A stretch of 64,000 bases of DNA from Amblyomma americanum (taxonomy: Eukaryota; Arthropoda; Arachnida; Ixodida; Ixodidae). Numbering within the stretch: position 1 is the stretch's first letter; the number at the start of each line of letters is the position of its first letter. Below are positions 23,834 through 36,536 of this stretch, piece after piece. The translations under genes were made by a program, and so were the position numbers. Under the pieces are notes generated by a model, which was not told the DNA's origin, ran no database searches, and saw only the letters and a program-made list of their open reading frames with translations. The stretch lies in contig NW_027526678.1 in assembly GCF_052857255.1 (NCBI RefSeq), positions 88,809 to 152,808 of the forward strand, given 5' to 3'.

Positions 23834-26768
23834 GTTGTATTAAGCAAGAATACATGCTTTTCGCGCAGTTATAAGAGAAAAAGTTTTGACGCGTTTCACA
23901 GGGACACTTGTAAATCGATGTGTTCACATTTAGCTCGTTTCGGTCTAAAACAGCTTGTTTCGTTAGACTAAGCACGAATACATGCTTTTCGCGCAGTTAT
24001 AAGAGAAAAAGTTTTGACGCGTGTCACAGGGACACTTGTAAAACCGATGTGTTCAAATTTAGCTCGTTTCGGTCTAAAACAACTTGTTTCGTTGTAATAA
24101 GCACGAATACATGCTTTTCGCGCAGTTATAAGAGAAAAACGTTTTGACGCGTATCAGAGGAAGACTTGTAAAACCGATGTGTTGTGATTTAGCTCGTTTT
24201 GGTCTAAAACAGCTTGTTTCGCTGTGTTAAGCAAGAATACGTGCTTTTCGCGTAGTTATAAGAGAAAAAGTTTTGACGCGTGTCACAGGGACACTTGTAA
24301 AACCGATGTGTTCAGATCTAGCTCGTTTTGGTGTAAAACAGCTTGTTTCGTTGTATTAAGCACGAATACATGCTTTTCGCGCAGTTATAAGCGAAAAAGT
24401 TTAGACGCGTATCAGAGGAACACTTGTAAAACCGATGTGTTGTGATTTAGCTCGTTTCGGTCTAAAACAGCTTGTTTCGTTGTATTAAGCAAGAATACAT
24501 GCTTTTCGCGCAGTTATAAGAGAAAAAGTTTTGACGCGTATCAGAGGAACACTTGTAAAACCGATGTGTTGTGATTTAGCTCGTTTCGGTCTAAAACAGC
24601 TTGTTTCGTTGTATTAAGCAAGAATACATGCTTTTCGCGCAGTTATAAGAAAAAAATTTTGGACGCGTATCAGAGGAACACTTGTAAAACCGATGTGTTG
24701 TGATTTAGCTCGTTTCGGTCTAAAACAGCTCGTTTCGCTGTAGTAAGCAAGAATACATGCTTTTCGCGCAGTTATAAGACAAAAAGTTTTGACGCCTGTC
24801 ACAGGGACACTTGTGAAACAGATGTGCTCAGATTTACCTCGTTTCGGTCTAAAACAGCTTGTTTCGTTGAACTAAGCACGAATACATGCTTTTCGCGCAG
24901 TTATAAGAGAAAAAAGTTTTGACGCGTATCAGAGGATCACTTGTAAAACCGATGTGTTGCGATTTAGCTCGTTTCGGTCTAAAACAGCTTGTTTCTTTGT
25001 ATTAAGCAAGAATACATGCTTTTCGCGCAGTTATAAGAGAAAAAGTTTTGACGCGTATCAGAGGAACACTTTGTAAAACCGATGTGTTGTGATTTACCTC
25101 GTTTCGGTCTAAAACAGCTTGTTTCGTTGTATTAAGCACGAATACATGCTTTTCGCGCAGTTATAAGAGAAAAAGTTTAGACGCGTATCAGAGGAACACT
25201 TGTAAAACCGAGGTGTTGTGATTTAGCTCGTTTCGGTCTAAAACAGCTTGTTTCGTTGTATTAAGCAAGAATACATGCTTTTCGCGCAGTTATAAGAGAA
25301 AAAGTTTTGACGCGTATCAGAGGAACACTTGTAAAACCGATGTGTTGTGATTTAGCTAGTTTCGGTCTAAAACAGCTTGTTTCGCTGTATTAAGCAAGAA
25401 TACATGCTTTTCGCGCAGTTATAAGAGAAAAAGTTTTGACGCGTGTCACAGGGACACTTGTAAAACCGATGTGTTCAGATTTAGCTCGTTTCGGTCTAAA
25501 ACAGCTTGTTTCGTTGTATTAAGCACGAATACATGCTTTTCGCGCAGTTATAAGAGAAAAAGTTGACGCGTATCAGAGGAACACTAGTAAAACCGATGTG
25601 TTGTGATTTAGCTCGTTTCGGTCTAAAACAGCTTGTTTCGTTGTATTAAACAAGAATACATTCTTTTCGCGCAGTTATCAGAGAAAAAGTTTTGACGCGT
25701 ATCAGAGGAACACTTGTAAAACCAATGTGTTCAGATTTACCTCGTTTCGGTCTAAAACAGCTTGTTTCGTTGAACTAAGCACGAATACATGCTTTTCGCG
25801 CAGTTATAGGAGAAAAAAGTTTTGACGCGTATCAGAGGAACACTTGTAAAACCGATGTGTTGTGATTTAGCTCGTTTCGGTCTAAAACAACTTGTTTCGC
25901 TGTATTAAGCAAGAATACATGCTTTACGCGCTGTTATAAGAGAAAAAGTTTTGACGCGTGTCACAGGGACACTTGTAAAACCGATGTGTTCAGATTTAGC
26001 TCGTTTCGGTCTAAAACAGCTTGTTTCGTCGTATTAAGCACGAATACATGCTTTTCGCGCAGTTATAAGAGAAAAAGTTTAGACGCGTATCAGAGAAACA
26101 CTTGTAAAACCGATGTGTTGTGATTTAGCTCGTTTCGGTCTAAAACAGCTTGTTTCGTTGTATTAAGCAAGAATACATGCTTTTCGCGCAGTTATAAGAG
26201 AAAAAGTTTTGACGCGTATCAGAGGAACACTTGTAAAACCGATGTGTTGTGATTTAGCTCGTTTCGGTCTAAAACAGCTTGTTTCGCTGTATTAAGCAAG
26301 AATACATGCTTTTCGCGCAGTTATAAGAGAAAAAGTTTTGACGCGTGTCACAGGGACACTTGTAAAACCGATGTGTTGTGATTTAGCTCGTTTCGGTCTA
26401 AAACAGCTTGTTTCGTTGTATTAAGCAAGATTTGACGCGTATCAGAGGAACACTTGTAAAGCCGATGTGTTGTGATTTAGCTCGTTTCGGTCTTAGACAG
26501 CTTGTTTCGCTGTATTAAGCAGGAATACATGCTTTTCGCACAGTTATAAGAGAAAAAGTTTTAAAGGCATGTCACAGGGACACTTGTAAAACCGATGTGT
26601 TCAGATTTACCACTTTTCGGTCTAAAACAGCTTGTTTCGTTAGACTAAGCACGAATACATGCTTTTCGCGCAGTTATAAGAGAAAAAAGTTTTGACGCGT
26701 ATCAGAGGAACACTTGTAAAACCGATGTGTTGTGATTTAGCTCGTTTCGGTCTAAAACAGCTTGTTTC
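23834..26768 (+). repeat. HOR unit A10 (23-mer, 2935 bp)
   Basis: Same length and order as A2 and A3. It carries CGCCTGTCAC at 24793 like A8, and CGGTCTTAGACAGC near 26488 where A2 has CGGTCTAAGACAGC. Deleted copy at 26415-26508. Confidence 0.87.
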
Positions 26769-29186
26769 GTTGTATTAAGCAAGAATACATGCTTTTCGCG
26801 CAGTTATAAGAGAAAAAGTTTTGACGCGTTTCACAGGGACACTTGTAAATCGATGTGTTCACATTTAGCTCGTTTCGGTCTAAAACAGCTTGTTTCGTTA
26901 GACTAAGCACGAATACATGCTTTTCGCGCAGTTATAAGAGAAAAAGTTTTGACGCGTGTCACAGGGACACTTGTAAAACCGATGTGTTCAAATTTAGCTC
27001 GTTTCGGTCTAAAACAACTTGTTTCGTTGTAATAAGCACGAATACATGCTTTTCGCGCAGTTATAAGAGAAAAACGTTTTGACGCGTATCAGAGGAAGAC
27101 TTGTAAAACCGATGTGTTGTGATTTAGCTCGTTTTGGTCTAAAACAGCTTGTTTCGCTGTGTTAAGCAAGAATACGTGCTTTTCGCGTAGTTATAAGAGA
27201 AAAAGTTTTGACGCGTGTCACAGGGACACTTGTAAAACCGATGTGTTCAGATCTAGCTCGTTTTGGTGTAAAACAGCTTGTTTCGTTGTATTAAGCACGA
27301 ATACATGCTTTTCGCGCAGTTATAAGCGAAAAAGTTTAGACGCGTATCAGAGGAACACTTGTAAAACCGATGTGTTGTGATTTAGCTCGTTTCGGTCTAA
27401 AACAGCTTGTTTCGTTGTATTAAGCAAGAATACATGCTTTTCGCGCAGTTATAAGAGAAAAAGTTTTGACGCGTATCAGAGGAACACTTGTAAAACCGAT
27501 GTGTTGTGATTTAGCTCGTTTCGGTCTAAAACAGCTTGTTTCGTTGTATTAAGCAAGAATACATGCTTTTCGCGCAGTTATAAGAAAAAAAGTTTTGACG
27601 CGTATCAGAGGAACACTTGTAAAACCGATGTGTTGTGATTTAGCTCGTTTCGGTCTAAAACAGCTCGTTTCGTTGTAGTAAGCAAGAATACATGCTTTTC
27701 GCGCAGTTATAAGACAAAAAGTTTTGACGCGTGTCACAGGGACACTTGTGAAACAGATGTGCTCAGATTTACCTCGTTTCGGTCTAAAACAGCTTGTTTC
27801 GTTGAACTAAGCACGAATACATGCTTTTCGCGCAGTTATAAGAAAAAAAAGTTTTGACGCGTATCAGAGGATCACTTGTAAAACCGATGTGTTGCGATTT
27901 AGCTCGTTTCGGTCTAAAACAGCTTGTTTCTTTGTATTAAGCAAGAATACATGCTTTTCGCGCAGTTATAAGAGAAAAAGTTTTGACGCGTATCAGAGGA
28001 ACACTTTGTAAAACCGATGTGTTGTGATTTACCTCGTTTCGGTCTAAAACAGCTTGTTTCGTTGTATTAAGCACGAATACATGCTTTTCGCGCAGTTATA
28101 AGAGAAAAAGTTTAGACGCGTATCAGAGGAACACTTGTAAAACCGAGGTGTTGTGATTTAGCTCGTTTCGGTCTAAAACAGCTTGTTTCGTTGTATTAAG
28201 CAAGAATACATGCTTTTCGCGCAGTTATAAGAGAAAAAGTTTTGACGCGTATCAGAGGAACACTTGTAAAACCGATGTGTTGTGATTTAGCTCGTTTCGG
28301 TCTAAAACAACTTGTTTCGCTGTATTAAGCAAGAATACATGCTTTTCGCGCTGTTATAAGAGAAAAAGTTTTGACGCGTGTCACAGGGACACTTGTAAAA
28401 CCGATGTGTTCAGATTTAGCTCGTTTCGGTCTAAAACAGCTTGTTTCGTTGTATTAAGCACGAATACATGCTTTTCGCGCAGTTATAAGAGAAAAAGTTG
28501 ACGCGTATCAGAGGAACACTAGTAAAACCGATGTGTTGTGATTTAGCTCGTTTCGGTCTAAAACAGCTTGTTTCGTTGTATTAAACAAGAATACATTCTT
28601 TTCGCGCAGTTATCAGAGAAAAAGTTTTGACGCGTATCAGAGGAACACTTGTAAAACCAATGTGTTGTGATTTAGCTCGTTTCGGTCTAAAACAGCTTGT
28701 TTCGCTGTATTAAGCAAGAATACATGCTTTTCGCGCAGTTATAAGAGAAAAAGTTTTGACGCGTGTCACAGGGACACTTGTAAAACCGATGTGTTGTGAT
28801 TTAGCTCGTTTCGGTCTAAAACAGCTTGTTTCGTTGTATTAGGCAAGATTTGACGCGTATCAGAGGAACACTTGTAAAGCCGATGTGTTGTGATTTAGCT
28901 CGTTTCGGTCTAAAACAGCTTGTTTCGCTGTATTAAGCAGGAATACATGCTTTTCGCGCAGTTATAAGAGAAAAAGTTTTAAAGGCATGTCACAGGGACA
29001 CTTGTAAAACCGATGTGTTCAGATTTACCACGTTTCGGTCTAAAACAGCTTGTTTCGTTAGACTAAGCACGAATACATGCTTTTCGCGCAGTTATAAGAG
29101 AAAAAAGTTTTGACGCGTATCAGAGGAACACTTGTAAAACCGATGTGTTGTGATTTAGCTCGTTTCGGTCTAAAACAGCTTGTTTC
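26769..29186 (+). repeat. HOR unit A11 (19-mer, 2418 bp)
   Basis: Corresponds to A3, including the AGAAAAAAAAG tract and GTTGTAGTAAGC. It is 517 bp shorter, equal to four monomers; the missing monomers fall in the second half, with junctions near 28290 and 28670 where monomer starts and ends are recombined. Deleted copy with TTAGGCAAG at 28833-28926. Confidence 0.83.
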
Positions 29187-29287
29187 GTTGTATTAAGCAA
29201 GAATACATGCTTTTCGCGCAGTTATAAGAGAAAAAGTTTTGACGCGTATTCACATTTAGCTCGTTTCGGTCTAAAACAGCTTGTTTC
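29187..29287 (+). repeat. 101-bp shortened marker monomer (A12)
   Basis: Same deletion join (GACGCGTATTCACATTT) as in A4 at the left, 21,028 bp away. Confidence 0.87.
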
Positions 29288-32200
29288 GTTAGACTAAGCA
29301 CGAATACATGCTTTTCGCGCAGTTATAAGAGAAAAAGTTTTGACGCGTGTCACAGGGACACTTGTAAAACCGATGTGTTCAAATTTAGCTCGTTTCGGTC
29401 TAAAACAACTTGTTTCGCTGTAATAAGCACGAATACATGCTTTTCGCGCAGTTATAAGAGAAAAACGTTTTGACGCGTATCAGAGGAAGAGTTGTAAAAC
29501 CGATGTGTTGTGATTTAGCTCGTTTTGGTCTAAAACAGCTTGTTTCGCTGTGTTAAGCAAGAATACGTGCTTTTCGCGTAGTTATAAGAGAAAAAGTTTT
29601 GACGCGTGTCACAGGGACACTTGTAAAACCGATGTGTTCAGATCTAGCTCGTTTTGGTCTAAAACAGCTTGTTTCGCTGTATTAAGCAAGAATACGTGCT
29701 TTTCGCGTAGTTATAAGAGAAAAAGTTTTGACGCGTGTCACAGGGACACTTGTAAAACCGATGTGTTCAGATCTAGCTCGTTTTGGTGTAAAACAGCTTG
29801 TTTCGTTGTATTAAGCACGAATACATGCTTTTCACGCAGTTATAAGCGAAAAAGTTTAGACGCGTATCAGAGGAACACTTGTAAAACCAATGTGTTCAGA
29901 TTTACCTCGTTTCGGTCTAAAACAGCTTGTTTCGTTGAACTAAGCACGAATACATGCTTTTCGCGCAGTTATAAGAGAAAAAAGTTTTGACGCGTATCAG
30001 AGGAACACTTGTAAAACCGATGTGTTGTGATTTAGCTCGTTTCGGTCTAAAACAGCTTGTTTCGCTGTATTAAGCAAGAATACATGCTTTTCGCGCAGTT
30101 ATAAGAGAAAAAGTTTTGACGCGTGTCACAGGGACACTTGTAAAACCGATGTGTTCAGATTTAGCTCGTTTCGGTCTAAAACAGCTTGTTTCGTCGTATT
30201 AAGCACGAATACATGCTTTTCGCGCAGTTATAAGAGAAAAAGTTTAGACGCGTATCAGAGGAACACTTATAAAACCGATGTGTTGTGATTTAGCTCGTTT
30301 CGGTCTAAAACAGCTTGTTTCGCTGTATTAAGCAAGAATACATGCTTTTCGCGCAGTTATAAGACGCGTGTCACAGAACACTTGTAAAACCGATGTGTTC
30401 ATATTTAGCTCGTTTCGGTCTAAAACAGCTTGTTTCGTTGTATTAAGCACGAATACATGCTTTTCGCGCAGTGATAAGAGAAAAAGTTTAGACGCGTATC
30501 AGAGGAACACTTGTAAAACCGATGTGTTGTGATTTGCACGTTTCGGTCTAAAACAGCTTGTTTCGTTGTATTAAGCAAGATTTGACGCGTATCAGAGGAA
30601 CACTTGTAAAGCCGATGTGTTGTGATTTAGCTCGTTTCGGTCTAAAACAGCTTGTTTCGCTGTATTAAGCAGGAATACATGCTTTTCGCGCAGTTATAAG
30701 AGAAAAAGTTTTAAAGGCATGTCACAGGGACACTTGTAAAACCGATGTGTTCAGATTTACCCCGTTTCGGTCTAAAAGAGCTTGATTCCTTAGACTAAGC
30801 ACGAATACATGCTTTTCGCGCAGTTATAAGAGAAAAAAGTTTTGACGCGTATCAGAGGAACACTTGTAAAACCGATGTGTTGTGATTTAGCTCGTTTCGG
30901 TCTAAAACAGCTTGTTTCGCTGTATTAAGCAAGAATACATGCTTTTCGCGCAGTTATGAGAAAAAGTTTTGACGCGTGTCACAGGGACACTTGTAAAACC
31001 GATGTGTTCAGATTTAGCTCGTTTCGGTCTAAAACAACTTGTTTCGTTGTATTAAGCACGAATACATGCTTTTCGCGCAGTTATAAGAGAAAAAGTTTAG
31101 ACGCGTATCAGAGGAACACTTGTAAAACCGATGTGTTGTGATTTAGCTCGTTTCGGTCTAAAACAGCTTGTTTCGTTGTATTAAGCAAGAATACATGCTT
31201 TTCGCGCAGTTATAATAGAAAAAGATTTGACGCGTATCAGAGGAACACTTGTAAAGCCGATGTGTTGTGATTTAGCTCATTTCGGTCTAAAACAGCTTGT
31301 TTCGCTGTATTAAGCAGGAATACATGCTTTTCGCGCAGTTATAAGAGAAAAAGATTTAAAGGCATGTCACAGGGACACTTGTAAAACCGATGTGTTCAGA
31401 TTTACGCCGTTTCGGTCTAAAACAGCTTGTTTCGTTAGACTAAGCACGAATACATGCCTTTCGTGCAGTTATAAGAGAAAAAAGTTTTGACGCGTATCAG
31501 AGGAACACTTGTAAAACCGATGTGTTGTGATTTAGCTCGTTTCGGTCTAAGACTGCTTGTTTCGCTGTATTAGGCAAGAATACGTGCTTTTCGCGCAGTT
31601 ATAAGAGAAAAAGTTTTGACGAGTATCACGTGGATGCTTGTAAAACCGATGCGTTCAGATACAGCTTGTTTCGGTCTAAAACAGCTTGTTTCGTCGTATT
31701 AAGCACGAATACATGCTTTTCGCGCAGTTATAAGAGAAAAAGATTTGACGCGTATCAGAGAAACACTTGTAAAACCGATGTGTTGTGATTTAGCTCGTTT
31801 CGGTCTAAAACAGCTTGTTTCGTTGTATTAAGCAAGAATACATGCTTTTCGCGCAGTTATAAGAGAAAAAGTTTTGACGCGTATCAGAGGAACACTTGTA
31901 AAACCGATGTGTTGTGATTTAGTTCGTTTCGGTCTAAAACAGCTTGTTTCGCTGTATTAAGCAAGAATACATGCTTTTCGCGCAGTTATAAGAGAAAAAG
32001 TTTTGACGCGTGTCACAGGGACACTTGTAAAACCGATGTGTTGTGATTTAGCTCGTTTCGGTCTAAAACAGCTTGTTTCGTTGTATTAGGCAAGATTTGA
32101 CGCGTATCAGAGGAACACTTGTAAAGCCGATGTGTTGTGATTTAGCTCGTTTCGGTCTAAAACAGCTTGTTTCGCTGTATTAAGCAGGAATACATGCTTT

Positions 32201-32433
32201 TCGCGCAGTTATAAGAGAAAAAGTTTTAAAGGCATGTCACAGGGACACTTGTAAAACCGATGTGTTCAGATTTACGCCGTTTCGGTCTAAAACAGCTTGT
32301 TTCGTTAGACTAAGCACGAATACATGCTTTTCGCGCAGTTATAAGAGAAAAAAGTTTTGACGCGTATCAGAGGAACACTTGTAAAACCGATGTGTTGTGA
32401 TTTAGCTCGTTTCGGTCTAAAACAGCTTGTTTC
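29187..32433 (+). repeat. HOR unit A12 (about 26 monomers, 3247 bp)
   Basis: Begins with the same 101-bp shortened marker monomer as A4. Shares AAAAGAGCTTGATTCC near 30775 with A4. It keeps about 242 bp that A4 lacks, including the shortened TTATAAGACGCGTGTCACAG monomer at about 30358. Deleted copies at 30565-30658 and 32080-32173. Confidence 0.82.
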
Positions 32434-34630
32434 GTTGTATTAAGCAAGAATACATGCTTTTCGCGCAGTTATAAGAGAAAAAGTTTTGACGCGTATCACA
32501 GGGACACTTGTAAATTGATGTGTTCACATTTAGCTCGTTTCGGTCTAAAACAGCTTGTTTCGTTAGACTAAGCACGAATACATGCTTTTCGCGCAGTTAT
32601 AAGAGAAAAAGTTTTGACGCGTGTCACAGGGACACTTGTAAAACCGATGTGTTCAAATTTAGCTCGTTTCGGTCTAAAACAACTTGTTTCGTTGTAATAG
32701 GCGCGAATACATGCTTTTCGCGCAGTTATAAGAGAAAAACGTTTTGACGCGTATCAGAGGAAGACTTGTAAAACCGATGTGTTGTGATTTAGCTCGTTTT
32801 GGTCTAAAACAGCTTGTTTCGCTGTGTTAAGCAAGAATACGTGCTTTTCGCGTAGTTATAAGAGAAAAAGTTTTGACGCGTGTCACAGGGACACTTGTAA
32901 AACCGATGTGTTCAGATCTAGCTCGTTTTGGTCTAAAACAGCTTGTTTCGCTGTATTAAGCAAGAATACGTGCTTTTCGCGTAGTTATAAGAGAAAAAGT
33001 TTTGACGCGTGTCACAGGGACACTTGTAAAACCGATGTGTTCAGATCTAGCTCGTTTTGGTGTAAAACAGCTTGTTTCGTTGTATTAAGCACGAATACAT
33101 GCTTTTCGCGCAGTTATAAGCGAAAAAGTTTAGACGCGTATCAGAGGAACACTTGTAAAACCAATGTGTTCAGATTTACCTCGTTTCGGTCTAAAACAGC
33201 TTGTTTCGTTGAACTAAGCACGAATACATGCTTTTCGCGCAGTTATAAGAGAAAAAAGTTTTGACGCGTATCAGAGGAACACTTGTAAAACCGATGTGTT
33301 GTGATTTAGCTCGTTTCGGTCTAAAACAGCTTGTTTCGCTGTATTAAGCAAGAATACATGCTTTTCGCGCAGTTATAAGAGAAAAAGTTTTGACGCGTGT
33401 CACAGGGACACTTGTAAAACCGATGTGTTCAGATTTAGCTCGTTTCGGTCTAAAACAGCTTGTTTCGTCGTATTAAGCACGAATACATGCTTTTCGCGCA
33501 GTTATAAGAGAAAAAGTTTAGACGCGTATCAGAGGAACACTTATAAAACCGATGTGTTGTGATTTAGCTCGTTTCGGTCTAAAACAGCTTGTTTCGCTGT
33601 ATTAAGCAAGAATACATGCTTTTCGCGCAGTTATAAGACGCGTGTCCCAGAACACTTGTAAAACCGATGTGTTGTGATTTGCACGTTTCGGTCTAAAACA
33701 GCTTGTTTCGTTGTATTAAGCAAGATTTGACGCGTATCAGAGGAACACTTGTAAAGCCGATGTGTTGTGATTTAGCTCGTTTCGGTCTAAAACAGCTTGT
33801 TTCGCTGTATTAAGCAGGAATACATGCTTTTCGCGCAGTTATAAGAGAAAAAGTTTTAAAGGCATGTCACAGGGACACTTGTAAAACCGATGTGTTCAGA
33901 TTTACCCCGTTTCGGTCTAAAACAGCTTGTTTCGTTAGACTAAGCACGAATACATGCTTTTCGCGCAGTTATAAGAGAAAAAAGTTTTGACGCGTATCAG
34001 AGGAACACTTGTAAAACCGATGTGTTGTGATTTAGCTCGTTTCGGTCTAAAACAGCTTGTTTCGCTGTATTAAGCAAGAATACATGCTTTTCGCGCAGTT
34101 ATAAGAGAAAAAGTTTTGACGCGTGTCACAGGGACACTTGTAAAACCGATGTGTTCAGATTTAGCTCGTTTCGGTCTAAAACAACTTGTTTCGTTGTATT
34201 AAGCACGAATACATGCTTTTCGCGCAGTTATAAGAGAAAAAGATTTGACGCGTATCAGAGGAACACTTGTAAAGCCGATGTGTTGTGATTTAGCTCATTT
34301 CGGTCTAAAACAGCTTGTTTCGCTGTATTAAGCAGGAATACATGCTTTTCGCGCAGTTATAAGAGAAAAAGATTTAAAGGCATGTCACAGGGACACTTGT
34401 AAAACCGATGTGTTCAGATTTACGCCGTTTCGGTCTAAAACAGCTTGTTTCGTTAGACTAAGCACGAATACATGCCTTTCGCGCAGTTATAAGAGAAAAA
34501 AGTTTTGACGCGTATCAGAGGAACACTTGTAAAACCGATGTGTTGTGATTTAGCTCGTTTCGGTCTAAGACTGCTTGTTTCGCTGTATTAGGCAAGAATA
34601 CGTGCTTTTCGCGCAGTTATAAGAGAAAAA
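32434..34630 (+). repeat. HOR unit A13, cut short at domain B boundary
   Basis: Matches A5 at its left (TAAATTGATG at 32511; GTGTCCCAG at about 33643). It then loses about two monomers near 33660, where the shortened monomer runs directly into GTGATTTGCACG. At about 34631, in the monomer with TTAGGCAAGAATACGTGC, the expected GTTTTGACGAGTATC is replaced by GTTGTGACGCGTGTCTCAG, the marker of domain B. Confidence 0.8.
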
Positions 34631-36536
34631 GTTGTGACGCGTGTCTCAGGGACACTTGTAAAGCCGATGTGTTCAGATTTAGCTCGTTTCGGTCTAAAAC
34701 AGCTTGTTTCGTTGTATTAAGCACGAATACATGCTTTTCGCGCAGGTATAAGAGAAAAAGTTTTAAAGGCATGTCACAGGGACACTTGTAAAACCGATGT
34801 GTTCAGATTTACCTCGTTTCGGTCAAAAACAGCTTGTTTCGTTTGAATAAGCAGGAATACATGCTTTTCGCGCAGTTATAAGAGAAAAAAAGATTTGACG
34901 CGTATCAGAAGAACACTTGTAAAACCGATGTGTTGTGATTTAGCTCGTTTCGGTCTAAAACAGCTTGTTTCGCTGTATTAAGCAAGAATACGTGCTTTTC
35001 GCGCAGTTATAAGAGAAAAAGTTTTGACGCGTGTCACAGGGACACGTGTAAAACCGATGTGTTCAGATATAGCTCGTTTTGGTATAAAACAGCTTGTTTC
35101 GTTGTTTTAAGCATGAATACATGCTTTTCGCGCAGTTATAGAAGAAAAACTTTTGACGCGTATTACAGAGACACTTGTAAAACCGATGTGTTCAGATTTA
35201 GCTCGTTTCGGTCTAAAACAGCTTGTTTCGCTGTATTAAGCAAGAATACATGCTTTCTGCGCAGTTATAAGAGAAAAAGTTTTGACGCGTGTCACAGGGA
35301 CACTTGTAAAACCGATGTGTTCAGATTTAGCTCGTTTCGGTCTAAAACAACTTGTTTCGCTGTATTAAGCACGAATACATGCTTTTCGCGCAGTTATAAG
35401 AGAAAAAGTTTAGACGCGTATCAGAGGAACACTTGTAAAACCGATGTGTTGTGATTTTGCTCGTTTCGGTCTAAAACAGCTTGTTTCGTTGTATTAAGCA
35501 AGATTTGACGCGTATCAGAGGAACACTTGTAAAGCCGATGTGTTGTGATTTAGCTCGTTTCGGTCTAAAACAGCTTGTTTCGCTGTATTAAGCAGGAATA
35601 CGTGCTTTTCGCGCAGTTATAAGAGAAAAAGTTTTAAAGGCATGTCACAGGGACACTTGTAAAACCGATGTGTTCAGATTTACCCCGTTTCGGTCTAAAA
35701 CAGCTTGTTTCGTTAGACTAAGCACGAATACATGCTTTTCGCGCAGTTATAAGAGAAAAAAGTTTTGACGCGTATCAGAGGAACACTTGTAAAACCGATG
35801 TGTTCAGATTTAGCTCGTTTCGGTCTAAAACAACTTGTTTCGTTGTATTAAGCACGAATACATGCTTTTCGCGCAGTTATAAGAGAAAAAGTTTAGACGC
35901 GTATCAGAGGAACACTTGTAAAGCCGATGTGTTGTGATTTAGCTCATTTCGGTCTAAAACAGCTTGTTTCGCTGTATTAAGCAGGAATACATGCTTTTCG
36001 CGCAGTTATAAGAGAAAAAGATTTAAAGGCATGTCACAGGGACACTTGTAAAACCGATGTGTTCAGATTTACGCCGTTTCGGTCTAAAACAGCTTGTTTC
36101 GTTAGACTAAGCACGAATACATGCCTTTCACGCAGTTATAAGAGAAAAAAGTTTTGACGCGTATCAGAGGAACACTTGTAAAACCGATGTGTTGTGATTT
36201 AGCTCGTTTCGGTCTAAGACTGCTTGTTTCGCTGTATTAGGCAAGAATACGTGCTTTTCGCGCAGTTATAAGAGAAAAAGTTTTGACGAGTATCACGTGG
36301 ATACTTGTAAAACCGATGCGTTCAGATACAGCTTGTTTCGGTCTAAAACAGCTTGTTTCGTCGTATTAAGCACGAATACATGCTTTTCGCGCAGTTATAA
36401 GAGAAAAAGATTTGACGCGTATCAGAGGAACACTTGTAAAACCGATGTGTTGTGATTTAACTCGTTTCGGTCTAAAACAGCTTGTTTCGCTGTATTAAGC
36501 AAGAATACATCCTTTTCGCGCAGTTATAAGAGAAAA
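34631..36536 (+). repeat. HOR unit B1 (about 15 monomers, 1906 bp)
   Basis: Marker GTTGTGACGCGTGTCTCAG opens the unit. Domain B monomers include GTCAAAAACAGC with GTTTGAATAAGCAGG, TTTTGGTATAAAACAGC, TTTTAAGCATGAATAC, TATAGAAGAAAAAC and ATTACAGAGACAC (ATTAGAGAGACAC in B2-B4). One 94-bp copy at 35488-35581. The last part repeats the end of domain A units, including AGTATCACGTGGATACT at 36289-36305. Confidence 0.82.

Larger units (their letters stand above)
21546..34630 (+). repeat. Segmental block A9-A13, right copy
   Basis: Partner of the block starting at 1. The order 18-mer, 23-mer, shortened 23-mer, 101-bp-marker unit and TAAATTGATG unit is kept. It differs by loss of four monomers in A11 and about two in A13, and ends where domain B begins. 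Confidence 0.8.
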
